This document shows positions 22,879 through 34,098 of a DNA stretch of 64,000 bases, one piece after another. The stretch is from assembly GCA_021229015.1 (NCBI GenBank), contig CM037783.1:22205289-22269288 (forward strand), written 5' to 3'. Source of the stretch: Solen grandis (taxonomy: Eukaryota > Mollusca > Bivalvia > Adapedonta > Solenidae). The notes under the pieces were generated by a model. It had not been told where the DNA came from, made no database searches, and saw only the letters and a program-made list of their open reading frames with translations. Position 1 is the first letter of the stretch. Every line of letters begins with the position of its first letter. The position numbers and the translations under genes are program-made.

Positions 22879-23885
22879 GGGCCGTCACACCATGACATTC
22901 TGGTCAGCGTTTTATGACGTTTGAGGAAACGCTGGTAGTCGCCCATGGTCGCCGGAATAGTGCCAGAAGAGTGTTGTGTGAATGCTAGTGAAAGTCGGTG
23001 ATCGCCGGGAATCGGTGGAGAATTCTGGTCCAGAAAAAAAGTTTTGAACATGCACAAAAGTTCTTACTGAGACCAGCGTTCTTCAACGTTTACTTTTACG
23101 TTTTACTAACGTTCGCTGAGCAATGCAGGCATTTGGCTATCGTTAGTCAGTTTTTACTCTACTGTTACTTGGTTGTTACTAATTGTTTAGTATGCAGTGA
23201 ATGACTCACTGGTGACCTGTCAACGACCGCTGAACGGTCCCCAAGTGCACGCAGAGTGTGATTAAAGTGAAACGAACGTCCTGTTGGCGTACATTGAGCT
23301 TCATTTTAGCGTTTCCCGAACGTCCATGCATATAGGAATATAAACCTCTCTTTGCTATGGTCGGACCGTCCTCATTGGGGTTTTCAGGGTGTTTAGGGTC
23401 TTCAGGGGGTGATAAATGGTGCGTTACTTCTCTGATGTGTTCTTCTTCCTGGTGTTCTTCTTCGTCCGAAGACATTGCTAGTGAAAGAGGCTTTGCATTC
23501 TTCTTACTTGCCAAACCCTTTTTTGTCTTGGCGGCATGATGTTGACTGTTCAAACTCACAAGGACAACTGAACTATGAAATTTTCAGCGTTTTGTACACA
23601 TTCAACCGTAAAAATAACACGCCAGTAAGACGGTATTCTGTCTTTATTCACACGTTAGTCACTCGCTTAACACCCTCGTCTTAAATTGACAAATTGTTTG
23701 TCACACGCCAGTGGCACGTTAGCACATGATAATGGTTTTCAGGGGTATCTTACTTGGTCGTTGGTCATGCATTAGGCACAAGTTAATCACACGTCAGATG
23801 TGTCATCCTCATTCTAGAACGCTCAAAATTTGAACGATTGAAATGTTCAGAGAGTGTTGACCAGAACGTCATCGTGTGACGGCCC
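22879..23885. mobile_element. ~1.0 kb DNA element with ~33 bp TIRs, unclassified
   Basis: Left end GGGCCGTCACACCATGACAT (22879 on). The right end, read on the minus strand, is GGGCCGTCACACGATGACGT; similarity continues through TTCTGGTCA. A target duplication is not evident. A minus-strand frame at 23206-23559 encodes 117 residues with an acidic stretch (SSDEEEHQEEEH) and a basic start. It has no domain that I recognise and may be spurious or a remnant accessory protein. The GGGCC terminus is compatible with Harbinger/ISL2EU-like elements, but this is not demonstrated. Confidence 0.65.
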
Positions 23886-24399
23886 CCATAACATGTGGTA
23901 TTACAGGTGTCACAGTCCAAGGACGGAACTGAAATTTCTGTCTTTTAAGACTGACTGCATGGGCACAAACTTTAAAAAAAGTGAAAACTGTCTCTGTAAC
24001 ACCAATTTTCATTTGAAACAAATTTCCATTGACATCTTTATATATTAATTTTTCATTCAATAATCCCTTACAACTTTTATATTCCTAGAGCAGCCATAAA
24101 AGATTTGAGAACCAGTAAGTGATATACAATGTAGGAAATGGCAATAAGAGTTCATATTTGCATGCTTTAACTGATAAATTTGTGATATTGCTATCAACTC
24201 CATTTATATATATTGTTGGACTGCTTCCACTCAAAAAATGACTCATAATCAAGATATATCCTCGTTTTTCCTACACACATAAAAAGCCCTTGAATCTAGA
24301 AAACTATTTCTGTGACTCAATTTACAAGAAAAAGAGTGACGCAGACTTACACAAAATAAAGGCCAGCCTAAGTAGATTTCCTATTAACATATTTCAAGC
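23886..24399. other. non-coding stretch
   Basis: No supported gene or repeat. Confidence 0.5.
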
Positions 24400-25065
24400 A
24401 TTAAATGCTACTGGGAATTGTACTTGCAATGAAGTATCCTGAATTATTATGTTAAATGCTACTGGGGATTGTACTTGCAATGAAGTATCCTGAATTATTA
24501 TGTTAAATGCTACTGGGGATTGTACTTGCAATGAAGTATCCTGAATTATTATGTTAAATGCTACTGGGGATTGTACTTGCAATGATTAGTATCCTGAAAT
24601 ATTATGTTAAATGCTACTGGGAATTGTACTTGCAATGAAGTATCCTGAATTATTATGTTAAATGCTACTGGGGATTGTACTTGCAATGAAATATCCTGAA
24701 TTATTATGTTAAATGCTACTGGGGATTGTACTTGCAATGAAGTATCCTGAATTATTATGTTAAATGCTACTGGGAATTGTACTTGCAATGAAGTATCCTG
24801 AATTATTATGTTAAATGCTACTGGGGATTGTACTTGCAATGATGTATCCTGAATTATTATGTTAAATGCTACTGGGAATTGTACTTGCAATGAAGTATCC
24901 TGAATTATTATGTTAAATGCTACTGGGGATTGTACTTGCAATGAAGTATCCTTAACTATTATGTTAAATGCTACTGGGAATTGTACTTGCAATGAAGTAT
25001 CCTTAACTATTATGTTAAATGCTACTGGGAATTGTACTTGCAATAAAGTATCCTTAACTATTATG
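24400..25065. repeat. 51 bp minisatellite, about 13 units
   Basis: The unit contains TACTTGCAATGAAGTATCC, then TGAATTATTATGTTAAATGC and TACTGGGGATTG; period 51 bases, about 665 bases in total. Units differ at a few fixed positions (GGGAATTG or GGGGATTG; CTGAATTATT or CTTAACTATT). Because 51 is a multiple of three, the minus strand stays open (17-residue period with QVQSPVAFNIIIQDTS). A TT insertion at about 24588 breaks the frame. No start, splice or similarity evidence makes it a gene. Confidence 0.9.
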
Positions 25066-25754
25066 ACAATTTAAAGTCTTCATATGTTCAGTTCATCAAA
25101 GAAGAATAACACTTCAAGTAGAATCACCATCATAAAAACAATACATTTCCTTGTAAGCCTCTCTTGAGACTACTTTCACATAATTATTATGCTGTGTTTT
25201 ACCCTTTCATCGTTCATAGGACTGGTGGTTTCCATCCCTCTGAAAATTCTTTTAATTGTGCAGTTTTCCCACAATTGCTACAAACCCAGGATTTTTTCTT
25301 CCCTCAAACTTCAGAATGAAATATTTATATCCCCCAAATATTTGAATAGAGCAGCCCTTCCCCCATCATCAGAAAAAAAAGGTTTGCATCGCCGCCATTA
25401 TAAATTAAAATGTGAACTGAGACTGGTGTTAAACCATCAAAATAGAACTCGGACTGAGGTCTGTATAAGTGGGGATGAATAAAACCCTCCATGACATCAA
25501 CAGAAATTAATGACCTATGAAAATTAATGATATCACAGTACTTCTAATTTCCCCCCACATCTAGGGACCCACAACAGACATCAACATCTTAGCCAGCTAT
25601 TTTTTTTATAGGATATCACTTTCTTTCTGATCAATGCAAGACAAATAAAGCTAAAACAAAACTAATCATGCTGATAAAGATTTTTTTTTTCTTAACTGGA
25701 GAAACATTTTTGTAAAATTATAGGATAAATGGAATGAAGATCAATAAATAACAA
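25066..25754. other. non-coding stretch
   Basis: No supported gene. Nothing recognised. Confidence 0.5.
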
Positions 25755-26130
25755 AAGTTGTTGGAACGACACATATGCCCCCCCACTCCCATTGAGGTCA
25801 CCGTGACCTTGACCTTTGACAAAGTAACCCCAAAATCAATAGGGGTCATCTACTAGTCATGACCAATCACCCTATGAAGTTTGAGGAATGTGGGCCCAAA
25901 TGTTCCCCAGTTATTGATCAGAAACGATTTTCACATTCAAAGTCACTGTGACCTTGACCTTTGACCAGGTGATCCCAAAATCAATAGGGGTCATCTACTA
26001 GTCATGACCAATCACCTGTGAAGTTTGAGGAATGTGGGCCCAAGCGTTCTCCAGTTATTGATTGGAAACAAAGTGGTCTACTGACGGACTGACCATCCAA
26101 CCAACAATATGCCCCCTCTTCTTCCCCTTA
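25755..26130 (+). mobile_element. tandem-array element, family E (GGTCA-rich), two units
   Basis: Two ~145 bp units share GTGACCTTGACCTTTGAC, CCCAAAATCAATAGGGGTCA, TCTACTAGTCATGACCAATC and AAGTTTGAGGAATGTGGGCC. The end runs into GACGGACTGACCATCC and ACAATATGCCCCCTCTTC. The same family core recurs at 44304-45130 and 52829-53010. A GGTCACCGTGACC palindrome lies at 25796-25808. Confidence 0.65.
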
Positions 26131-26879
26131 AGGGAGGGAGCAAAAAAAACAAAACAAAAAAACCCCCAAAAAACAGTCCTCTTCATACAAATTTATTTTT
26201 TCACTATTATTCAGGTATTTCAAAAAAAAAAAAAATCTCTTCATCCAAATTCATTTTTTTCACCGTTATTCAGGTATTTAAATAAAAAAATCCCTTCATC
26301 CAAATTCATTTTTTCACTGTTATTCAGGTATTGTCCTGTCCAGACAATAACCCATAAGAAGCCACTATGTGTAAACATGTTCATGACCTAAATATGCGCA
26401 TAAAGAAGCTGTACCTGGGAATTTATGACTGACTGGTTGACTGACCCGAGGTCATTTGATGACCTGTCACGACTAAAGAGCATACCTGTCTCATCACAAG
26501 CTATTAATATAAGTGTAAGGTAAAGTGGTATGTACCCAAAAGGTTGTTTATCATTCTATTTATAGACCCATTTCATTTATTTGGTGCACCTTTGTTTTTT
26601 ACAATAAGAAGACAAAGTTTTTTTCACTATTTATGTTCACTATTTGAATTCTTTAACAATCAATCCATGTTTTTCTCTTGAATAGGTCATTTTATGTTTT
26701 TATTCATGATATGGTTGTTTTAAAAGGTGGTTTTCTGTACAAAAGATAAATGACCTTTATTGTCACAGGGAAGTAGCTATAGGTTCCTCTAATAAAGGTG
26801 TGTCCTGATATATGGCAGGAAACCTCCAAATCTAACATTGTTTATAATGATATGAATGTAGTACTCCAGGTAAACATCA
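26131..26879. other. non-coding stretch with local triplication
   Basis: At about 26175-26330 a ~55 bp unit (CTTCATCCAAATTCATTTTT, CACTGTTATTCAGGTATT) occurs three times with poly-A between. No gene seen. Confidence 0.55.
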
Positions 26880-27125
26880 AGGCACAGTGACAGAGTGGTA
26901 AGAGCATCCACCCCTGAATCAGGAGGTCATTGGTGTAGCTCCCTTTCTTGGAGCTCAGCATATAAGTTTATATTCCGGACCGAGGTTAGCCTGGTGTCAG
27001 GATAATGTGACTGGGTGTGGTATCATGCCATATTTATGGTGTGATATTGCAGTGTGGCAGCACTATATCTGTTTCTCAAAAAGACTGAAATACTGTTGGC
27101 AGTACATTAAACCCATTAATATACA
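26880..27125 (+). mobile_element. SINE (family S1), plus strand
   Basis: Head GACAGAGTGGTAAGAGCATC and GAGGTCATTGGTGTAGCTCC, then TCTTGGAGCTCAGCATATAA, GGTGTCAGGATAATGTGACT, GTATCATGCCATATTTATGG and tail ACATTAAACCCATTAATA. Same order of blocks as the S1 copies at 14276 and 58051. Confidence 0.75.
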
Positions 27126-28643
27126 AACAGGGACACTATTTGTGCCAATGAAATGATTTTCATTATAAGTTTTCTACTGTTCAGTGCTTCCTGTTAAAAT
27201 GAGTTAAAAATTATAACAAGAAAACTCTTACTACATGTTTAAACAAGATTATGCGCATGTTTTAAAATTATATATTTTTTTATTTTTAACTGAAAACAGA
27301 AGCCATCACTGAATTACTGCATTTGAAGATTAATTACACAAAACTGCTTTGACTAAACAAAATGAAAAATTATTGATCTTTTTATACTGTAGTACAAAAT
27401 GAGACATAGTCAGTACATTTGATTCATATAACTATAAAAATTAACCAGGACTTTTCTCCTCTTTATCAGAAGCCATTCTCTTTCTGTAGCTTCTCTTTGA
27501 AAAATTCTTTAAATACTTGTACTTTTTCCAAAATAGACATTTCTGTCCAAAAGAATCAAGAAAATGGCATATTTCAATCACCCCCTCCCACACCACAAAA
27601 AAAAAACAACAAAAAAAAACCTCTTCCCCATCATCTGGAATTCAAACATGTATTGACACAAGTCAGCTTGTCCTTCACTGACTCATACAATTAAGACCAG
27701 GAGCTAGCATACTTAGAGCTGGGCCACAGGGTAATCAGCCATTCATTATACAACATGGTAGTCCTTTGTGATTTACCTCAGCAGATATTTACCCATAATG
27801 AACATGGGATGATCAATACAGACTCAGACGCTCCCCGACTGCTTCATATTGGGTTAATTGATTAAATCTGCTGGGCTGGCTTGTATCAGTCTGATACCTT
27901 GCATCAAGTATGTAGGTCTTTTTTTTTCCAATAACAAAATTTAGAACAAAGTTATTTTCATTATGTTCAGAACGTCAATAATGTCTAATACGTTTTACAC
28001 AACAGCGGTGGTACTGAATCAAGCCGGACAGAAACCATGGTACCATTAGGTACATGGACTAGAACTGAATCTATCCTGGTGGTTATGAGATTTGGACGAA
28101 AGTTTTTGCCATCTGGTTGTATTAACAGGATTTTCCATGGAACACAAACTTACCCACTCTGACCTTCTTTCTCTTCTAAATCTAAAATGGTATTAAATTA
28201 GTGGTATTGAAAACACATATTGACACCATTTGAGATAGTGACGCCATTCTGAACTTTTCTCTTTTAATGCTTAGTGGAAGGTGTAAAAAAAAATCCTGCA
28301 TTAAAATATATATCTATAGAAAGAATTTTTTTATTTTTATTGATTATGAGTGTGTGTGTCGGGGGGGGGGGGCATTACTAATCAAAGCGCCAAAGGCACT
28401 GATAGACTGTCGGCGGGTTGGTCGTGGTGACGTGGTGAGCAGCAAGCGCACTAGATTGTAATCAAAATGGGTTATATGCTGGATTCTAATCTGTTTATAA
28501 AGGGAGGGTATACAAGTGGTCAGTATCAGTTTCTCCGTTGTCAAATAAGAAACAAGAAAAGATAGTTTTCATTTATTTTTTTTTATTAAACATTAGAACA
28601 CGATTATCAAAATTAAAAACATACATCTAAACTAAATATTGAA
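27126..28643. other. non-coding stretch
   Basis: No supported gene. Poly-A rich around 27597-27620; a (TG)n/poly-G tract at about 28350-28372. On the minus strand 28003-28160 is open for about 50 codons (contains IQPDGKNFRPN) but lacks convincing splice context, so I do not call it. Confidence 0.5.
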
Positions 28644-28740
28644 CAAGAGCTGTCAGAGAACAGAACGCTCGACTATGAAATTGATTTCAAATGCCCTATA
28701 TATAAAATAGTAAAAATGATAACCCTTGATACCATGCCTG
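28644..28740 (+). mobile_element. head fragment of array family Q
   Basis: AACAAGAGCTGTCAGAGAAC then CGCTCGACTATG and TGCCCTATATATAA match the start of the element at 2794. It breaks off at a GAT microsatellite. Confidence 0.65.

Positions 28741-28782
<42 letters not shown>
28740..28782. repeat. (GAT)n microsatellite
   Basis: Fourteen or so perfect GAT/ATG repeats directly after the array family Q head. Confidence 0.95.
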
Positions 28783-28785
<3 letters not shown>

Positions 28786-28847
28786 GAAGCAACAACTAAC
28801 TAACGTAATCTAGAATATTGACTCGAGCACACCCTTCCCAGTTGTTT

Positions 28848-28954
28848 GTTTGTTTGTTGGGTTTAACGTCCCTGCACCGCCCTTCCTGGTTGATAAGGTG
28901 TGAGGAAGGCCCTTTATGGCATGTGTCAATACCACACACACACACACACACACA
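28848..28954 (-). repeat. S1-like SINE tail plus (CA)n
   Basis: GTTTGTTTGTTTGTTGGGTT TAACGTCC is the 3' tail of the S1 SINE on the minus strand, but it joins unrelated CCGCCCTTCCTGGTTGATAA instead of the SINE body. It is followed by a CA microsatellite at 28932-28954. Confidence 0.55.
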
Positions 28955-31851
28955 ATTAACAGTTCTAAATTTTATTGATTATAAATATATCAATCTTTTT
29001 TTTTATAATATTAAATTATTACATGCTGATGATGGTGATTTGGACGAAGCCTAAACTTAAATTAATAATCTTAAAGTGTGGCATACACGCACCAGTCAAT
29101 GCTGTAAGAGTATACCGGTATCACATTAAAATGGATCCGCTGTGTATAGTATGGTACATGACAAATTTATAATGAACTGAGCAGTTTTAATTTGGAGTAT
29201 CTAATACATATAAATAACATGTCTTCATAACTTGTCGTTGGTACGAGTTTGCATATGAACATATAACTTTCGTCTGCGTGGTATTTTTAAGGTGCAATGG
29301 AATTTCCATTTCGTGGTTATTTACATTGCGCGGTATATGAAAGATCTTGATGATATAGATACACAAATTAATAATATTCATTAAATTTAAAACATTATAT
29401 TGATTATTATTATTTTGTGATATGATGCCTGTTTATCTAGATACACTCTTTTATACCTGGCCTGGAGAGTGGAGCCAGCAGTGTAAACATTGTACGTGTG
29501 TCTGCTTTATTTTGAGAGAACATATGTATTAAACAGCGTATACCAGAGCATAAGTATTGCATTCTTATTTTAATCCATGCAAGAATAATATAACAAATTT
29601 CAACTCATTGTGTCTAGCAACTCCCTTTGCTTGTTTTATCGAGGCACAATGGACTTTACTGCTATTCTGAAAATAAAATTTCCATTGCTCGGTAATATTT
29701 TCATTGCGTCCATTGCTCCATAAATTTTCATTGCGTGTTTTAGGCCTACCACTTCAAAACATTGGGTCACGTGATCTTCCATTCCACTAAATTATGGCCG
29801 CTTTTTCCCACTGTTCTAGCTTTTGCGTGGCTATTGAGTTTATGAGAAGACAGAAATGCAACGTAATATATCATTATCGTGCGAAATGCTGCTGAACTAC
29901 TTTGAGTTAATTACGTACTTATGCGAAGCACTATTTTTCATAATTGCATGAGCGGATCTACATGTACTCCAGTTGGGTTAAATCTTTGTTTTGTAAACTA
30001 TGCAGGTATTTTGTTCAAGCTGAAACTGGTTGTATCAGCTTGAAGAATTTGTAAAGGAAGAGTGGACACACAAACTTTACACATTAAAGAGTTTCTAAAT
30101 ATCATTTAAACGTCGTTGCAACACATCAGTGTAACACACTCCACTAGCTTTCGTTAGCTCAGCTTGCATTGTATGGATTCGTACAAGGCGCGGAGTGCTA
30201 CAGTTAAAAATGTTGTGGAAAATATGCAAATCAGAAAGGCCCGATTTCGAATTTCAGCATAAGACTAGCGGCCGGTGGCCGCCAGTCTAAAAATGATAAG
30301 AAGTGAGTAAAAAAAATTCTTTTAGCTCTCAAACATATATTTGAACTGCTTAGCTATATTAATTTGAGCAATATAAGGTACAAAACCTGACCATCCATGA
30401 AACTCTATTGTGTAACATTATTGCTTTTAATGAAGTGGTGAAGGTTATGCATATTAAGTGCTTGGTGCAAAACCATAGTAACTATACATAAATAAAAAAT
30501 AACTTCAAGAAGCATTTACAATAGTTTTGCGCTAAACATTCGATATGGTACCGAGCACTGGTAAAATTTTAATCTTGTGACTGGAGCAAATAACAAACAC
30601 ATGGCCACCACAGGGATTTCTACTGGTGTCTGGACATGGAATCTGCCACAGATTATACTTTGATCATGATTCTTTCCAGTAAGGAATAATAGGGAACCTT
30701 TATAGGACAATATGCAATAGTTTTTGCCATATCCGTGGGGTGGTCTTTTTTTGCTTCTCCAGATAAAGTTATGACAATATTATGGGTAGCCCTTGAATTG
30801 GTTCATGGTCAGTTTGTTATGACGTACTGTTCTGGTGTTAACCATCACCTTAACATTTTTCTTTGGCAGTCATTAGTCACATAAAACCACTGACCTATGA
30901 AAAGCAGCTGGAAGTTAAATCTGAGTGACCAGACAACAATCAATACAGTCAGACAATTATGAGATGCACAAAAAAAATCACAGTCCACAAGTCACTGGTT
31001 ATTTGTTAAGGAGTCTGATTCAGTATTCGTTCTGGGCATTTTTTCCTTCCTCACAGGGGAAAGTTGGAAAATATCTTTCAAATTCATGCAGTTTTCCCTC
31101 AAAAATTGCAATTTACCAAAGGAGTTTTCTACCCCTAAGGCCCAGACTCAAGAAAATGGTGCTTTTAATCCCAATATATGACATATAGGCCCATCACCCT
31201 ATATTCATTTGATGATGAACAGTTGAAAAGACACCATCGCTAACCATCCGATAAACTAACAGTCAAACAAGACACAAAATGTACCACCTAGCTATTCACC
31301 CAGCACTGTGTGACTATTTCTCCATTCAAACAATGCACCTTAAAAGATAAAGGATCACGAAAAGAAGCTATGGGCAGGACTATAGCCATTGTGAAATCCC
31401 ACCCTGACAAACCTAATCATTGTGCAAATCCCAATGTAGTCAATTCAAGGCCATTCTCTGAATAGCAGCAAGACAACTGAAGTTTAGGTCACCTGGTTTT
31501 CATACCTCTGTTAGAGGTACTTGACTGGCCATGTATAGCTGCATCTGGTGAGATAGTTACACTCTGTACCCATTGAGAAATGACACGAACTCTGATTGTT
31601 ACAAGTAGCATTGCATGTTTCAACTCTGTTTCAATGTACACAAAGTGACAAATGTCAGACCAAGAGTAAATTAGTCTTACTTATTGTATCTTGTTCTAAA
31701 TTTATTGATGAGCGAAGAAAAGTGTTTTTGTTGTTCCAAACATTCCAGATTCTTATTCACACACAGATCTGGGGCTTATACTGTTTTATTGGTCATGAAA
31801 GACAGACATCTCTTCATAGTTCTTCATACTTTGTTTAAATGTATTTCTTTT
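28955..31851. other. non-coding stretch, weakly structured
   Basis: No supported gene. Features noted: clustered CATTGC(G/T) motifs at 29284-29335 and 29645-29745; a GC-rich hairpin with arms AGACTAGCGGCC and GGCCGCCAGTCT at 30262-30288 in otherwise AT-rich sequence. The interval could include 5' exons of a gene that I cannot resolve. Confidence 0.4.
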
Positions 31852-31855
31852 TTAA

Positions 31856-32089
31856 CCCTTTCCCTCATATAGACTCATTTTGACGTACTCAATAGGTACC
31901 ACATAAAGCCTGATCTGCAGAAAACCACAGTTAAACCTTACCAAATTTGATTATAAAGTCCTCATTACCAGACCACTGAGGAGCAGCAAACAGCATAAAA
32001 CCTGATCAGCCTGCGAGTTACTCGCAGGCTGATCTGGTTTTATGTTGTTTGCATAGGTCTTTTCATGGTTTCCTCTATGAGGGAAAGGG
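31856..32089 (+). mobile_element. MITE family A, copy 6 (intact)
   Basis: TTAA-flanked (31852-31855, 32090-32093). CCCTTTCCCTCATATAGAC to TCTATGAGGGAAAGGG; central palindrome CAGCCTGCGAG / CTCGCAGGCTG. Confidence 0.88.
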
Positions 32090-32149
32090 TTAATGATATA
32101 AAAAAGGGACCTTCTTATAACTATTGGTAATCATTCCTAACAATGACAT

Positions 32150-32270
32150 TTCCAGGGTTGGACCAGTACTGTGCACCTGATAGAGACATGAAAGATTCCT
32201 GTCTCCAGCTGGTCCAAACCAACTATCTGCAGTCATGGTCCCAATCACTAGACCACAATGCCTTTACATC
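32150..32270 (-). mobile_element. tRNA-headed SINE fragment
   Basis: Read on the minus strand: GGCATTGTGGTCTAGTGATT then GTTGGTTTGGACCAGC, and CAGGTGCACAGTACTGGTCC. Resembles 12845-12990 in the body (ACTGGTCCAA). Confidence 0.5.
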
Positions 32271-32720
32271 AGAGGTTTTAATTGGTCCCCATATAATAAA
32301 CTAAAATCTCATCTATCAAACATTCATTTCTCAGAAACAATTTGCTTTGAAATTGTATAAATTGTATCGGTATTCAAGATTTATGAAAAACTGGCGAAGA
32401 TGAGTTTTCCTATATGTCTGACCAGCCTTGTTTTTAACCTCTTCCTTATCATGGACCTTTCCAAATATCTACAAGCAAAGTCCTCAAAGAAAAGCCTGTC
32501 CTTAAAATTCATGTAGTTTTCCCCAAATTTGCAACAAATGTAATGATGTATCGATATATATTACTTCATATTTTCCATTCCCCCAGTGCACCCTGACCTC
32601 CACTTCACATCTCCATAAAACATGCTTTAGATTAGGAAATGATACTTTAAGTTTGAGCATGCATGAATCATTATCTATATTTTAGATATTACATATGATT
32701 ATCTATTTAAAGGATATCAT
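32271..32720. other. non-coding stretch
   Basis: Nothing recognised between the SINE fragment and the next MITE. Confidence 0.5.
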
Positions 32721-32724
32721 TTAA

Positions 32725-32958
32725 CCCTTTCCCTCATAGAGGAAACCATGAAAAGACCTATGCGAACAACATAAAACCAGATCAGCCTGCGAGTACCTCG
32801 CAGGCTGATCAGGTTTTATGCTGTTCGCTGCTCCTCAGTGGTCTGGAAATGAGGATTTTGTAATTAAATTTGGTAGGGTTTAACTGTGGTTTTCTGTTGA
32901 TCAGGCTTTATGTGGTACCTATTGAGTGCGTCAAAATGAGTATATATGAGGGAAAGGG
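32725..32958 (-). mobile_element. MITE family A, copy 7
   Basis: Left TTAA (32721-32724); right flank is GTAA, one change from TTAA. CCCTTTCCCTCATAGAGG to TATATGAGGGAAAGG. Confidence 0.86.
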
Positions 32959-33515
32959 TAAATGCACTTTGTATGTTAATTTGTCATATAACGTTACGAT
33001 GAACTGTAATATATTCAACTTATGTCAATAAATTTCTGTTCTGTTCCAATCACCTCATAAAAAAGGCCTGCAGACTGCCTTCAGTTTAAACCAGACTGAC
33101 AGTGACACACAAAACTAAAAAAATTTTTTTTCTTAAAATAGCATGAAATTAAACTGTAAACGAAAAAGGACAATTCTCTACACAATGTCATCTAGAAGGA
33201 AAATATATTGATTATTCCAACCACACAATATGCTATTTATCTTAACTGACTTTAATTGTTATGAATTTCTAATATTAAAGCAAAATGTGTTGATAAATAC
33301 ATGCTATGTAACAATAAAACAGTTTTTAAATAATGTAGCCTGAACTCATTTTATTTACATATATAACAATTTAACCTATAATCAGCTTACCATGCCACCT
33401 CTACTATCTATTTACTTAAAATACACAGACCTTCATCTCAAAGATTTGATGTTGAACTTATTTTTTCATACGGTGATCGTAATGTAAGCCATTTTCCATC
33501 CAATCTAAGATCACA
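32959..33515. other. non-coding AT-rich stretch
   Basis: Nothing recognised. Confidence 0.5.
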
Positions 33516-33685
33516 CTTTACCGCATACAGACAAGTTTTGACACCTTGGCAATTTACAGAGAAGACCTAGATCAAACTGCAGCTCTTTTCAGGAACAAAC
33601 TCTTTCCTCTTTTCGCTAATTCATTCCTCCTGAAGCTCACATTCTATTTAGTCTGCATGGCAAGGAAAAATTTGTCAATTCAAAA
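33516..33685 (+). mobile_element. MITE family B, degraded copy
   Basis: CGCATACAGACAAGTTTTGAC, TTGGCAATTTACAGAGAAGA, AGATCAAACTGCAGCTC and TAGTCTGCATGGCAAGGAAA keep family B order. It stops where MITE A copy 8 begins, so copy 8 probably landed in it. Confidence 0.5.
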
Positions 33686-33689
33686 TTAA

Positions 33690-33912
33690 CTCTTTCCCTC
33701 ATAGAGGACACCATGAAAAGACCTATGCGAACAACATAAAACCAGATCAGCCTGCGAGTAACTCGCAGGCTGTTCAGGTTTTATGCTGTTCGCTGCTTCT
33801 CAGTGGTCTGGAAATGAGGATTTTGTAATTAAATTTGGTAAGGTTTAACTGTGGTTTTCTGCAGATCAGGCTTTATGTGATACCTATTGAGGGCGTCAAA
33901 ATGAGGGAAAGG
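33690..33912 (-). mobile_element. MITE family A, copy 8
   Basis: TTAA-flanked (33686-33689, 33913-33916). Starts TCTTTCCCTCATAGAGGAC and ends AAAATGAGGGAAAGGG; slightly shorter than others through a small deletion before the right end. Confidence 0.86.
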
Positions 33913-34098
33913 GTTAAGTAGTGGAGATGCAGTTTGTTTCTAAAACATTGAAAAGGCTGGTTAATAATGATACAGCCTGAAAAAGGCACCTCTTTATAAT
34001 ACTTTTTTTTATACATCATGCCTGGAGCATAAGGCAGTCATGCAATAGCAGCAATACACTCTTTTTTACCGAGCTATTGACTCAGAAAATAAATAAAA

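Noticed and set aside
24394..25043. Repeat protein gene encoded by the 51 bp array
   Set aside because: The open frame follows from the period being a multiple of three; there is a frame-breaking insertion and no start, splice or homology support.
24400..25065. CRISPR-like array
   Set aside because: Units abut without unique spacers and the DNA is animal; it is a minisatellite.
28003..28160. Minus-strand frame with IQPDGKNFRPN
   Set aside because: Another frame in the same interval is equally open and the splice boundaries are unconvincing.
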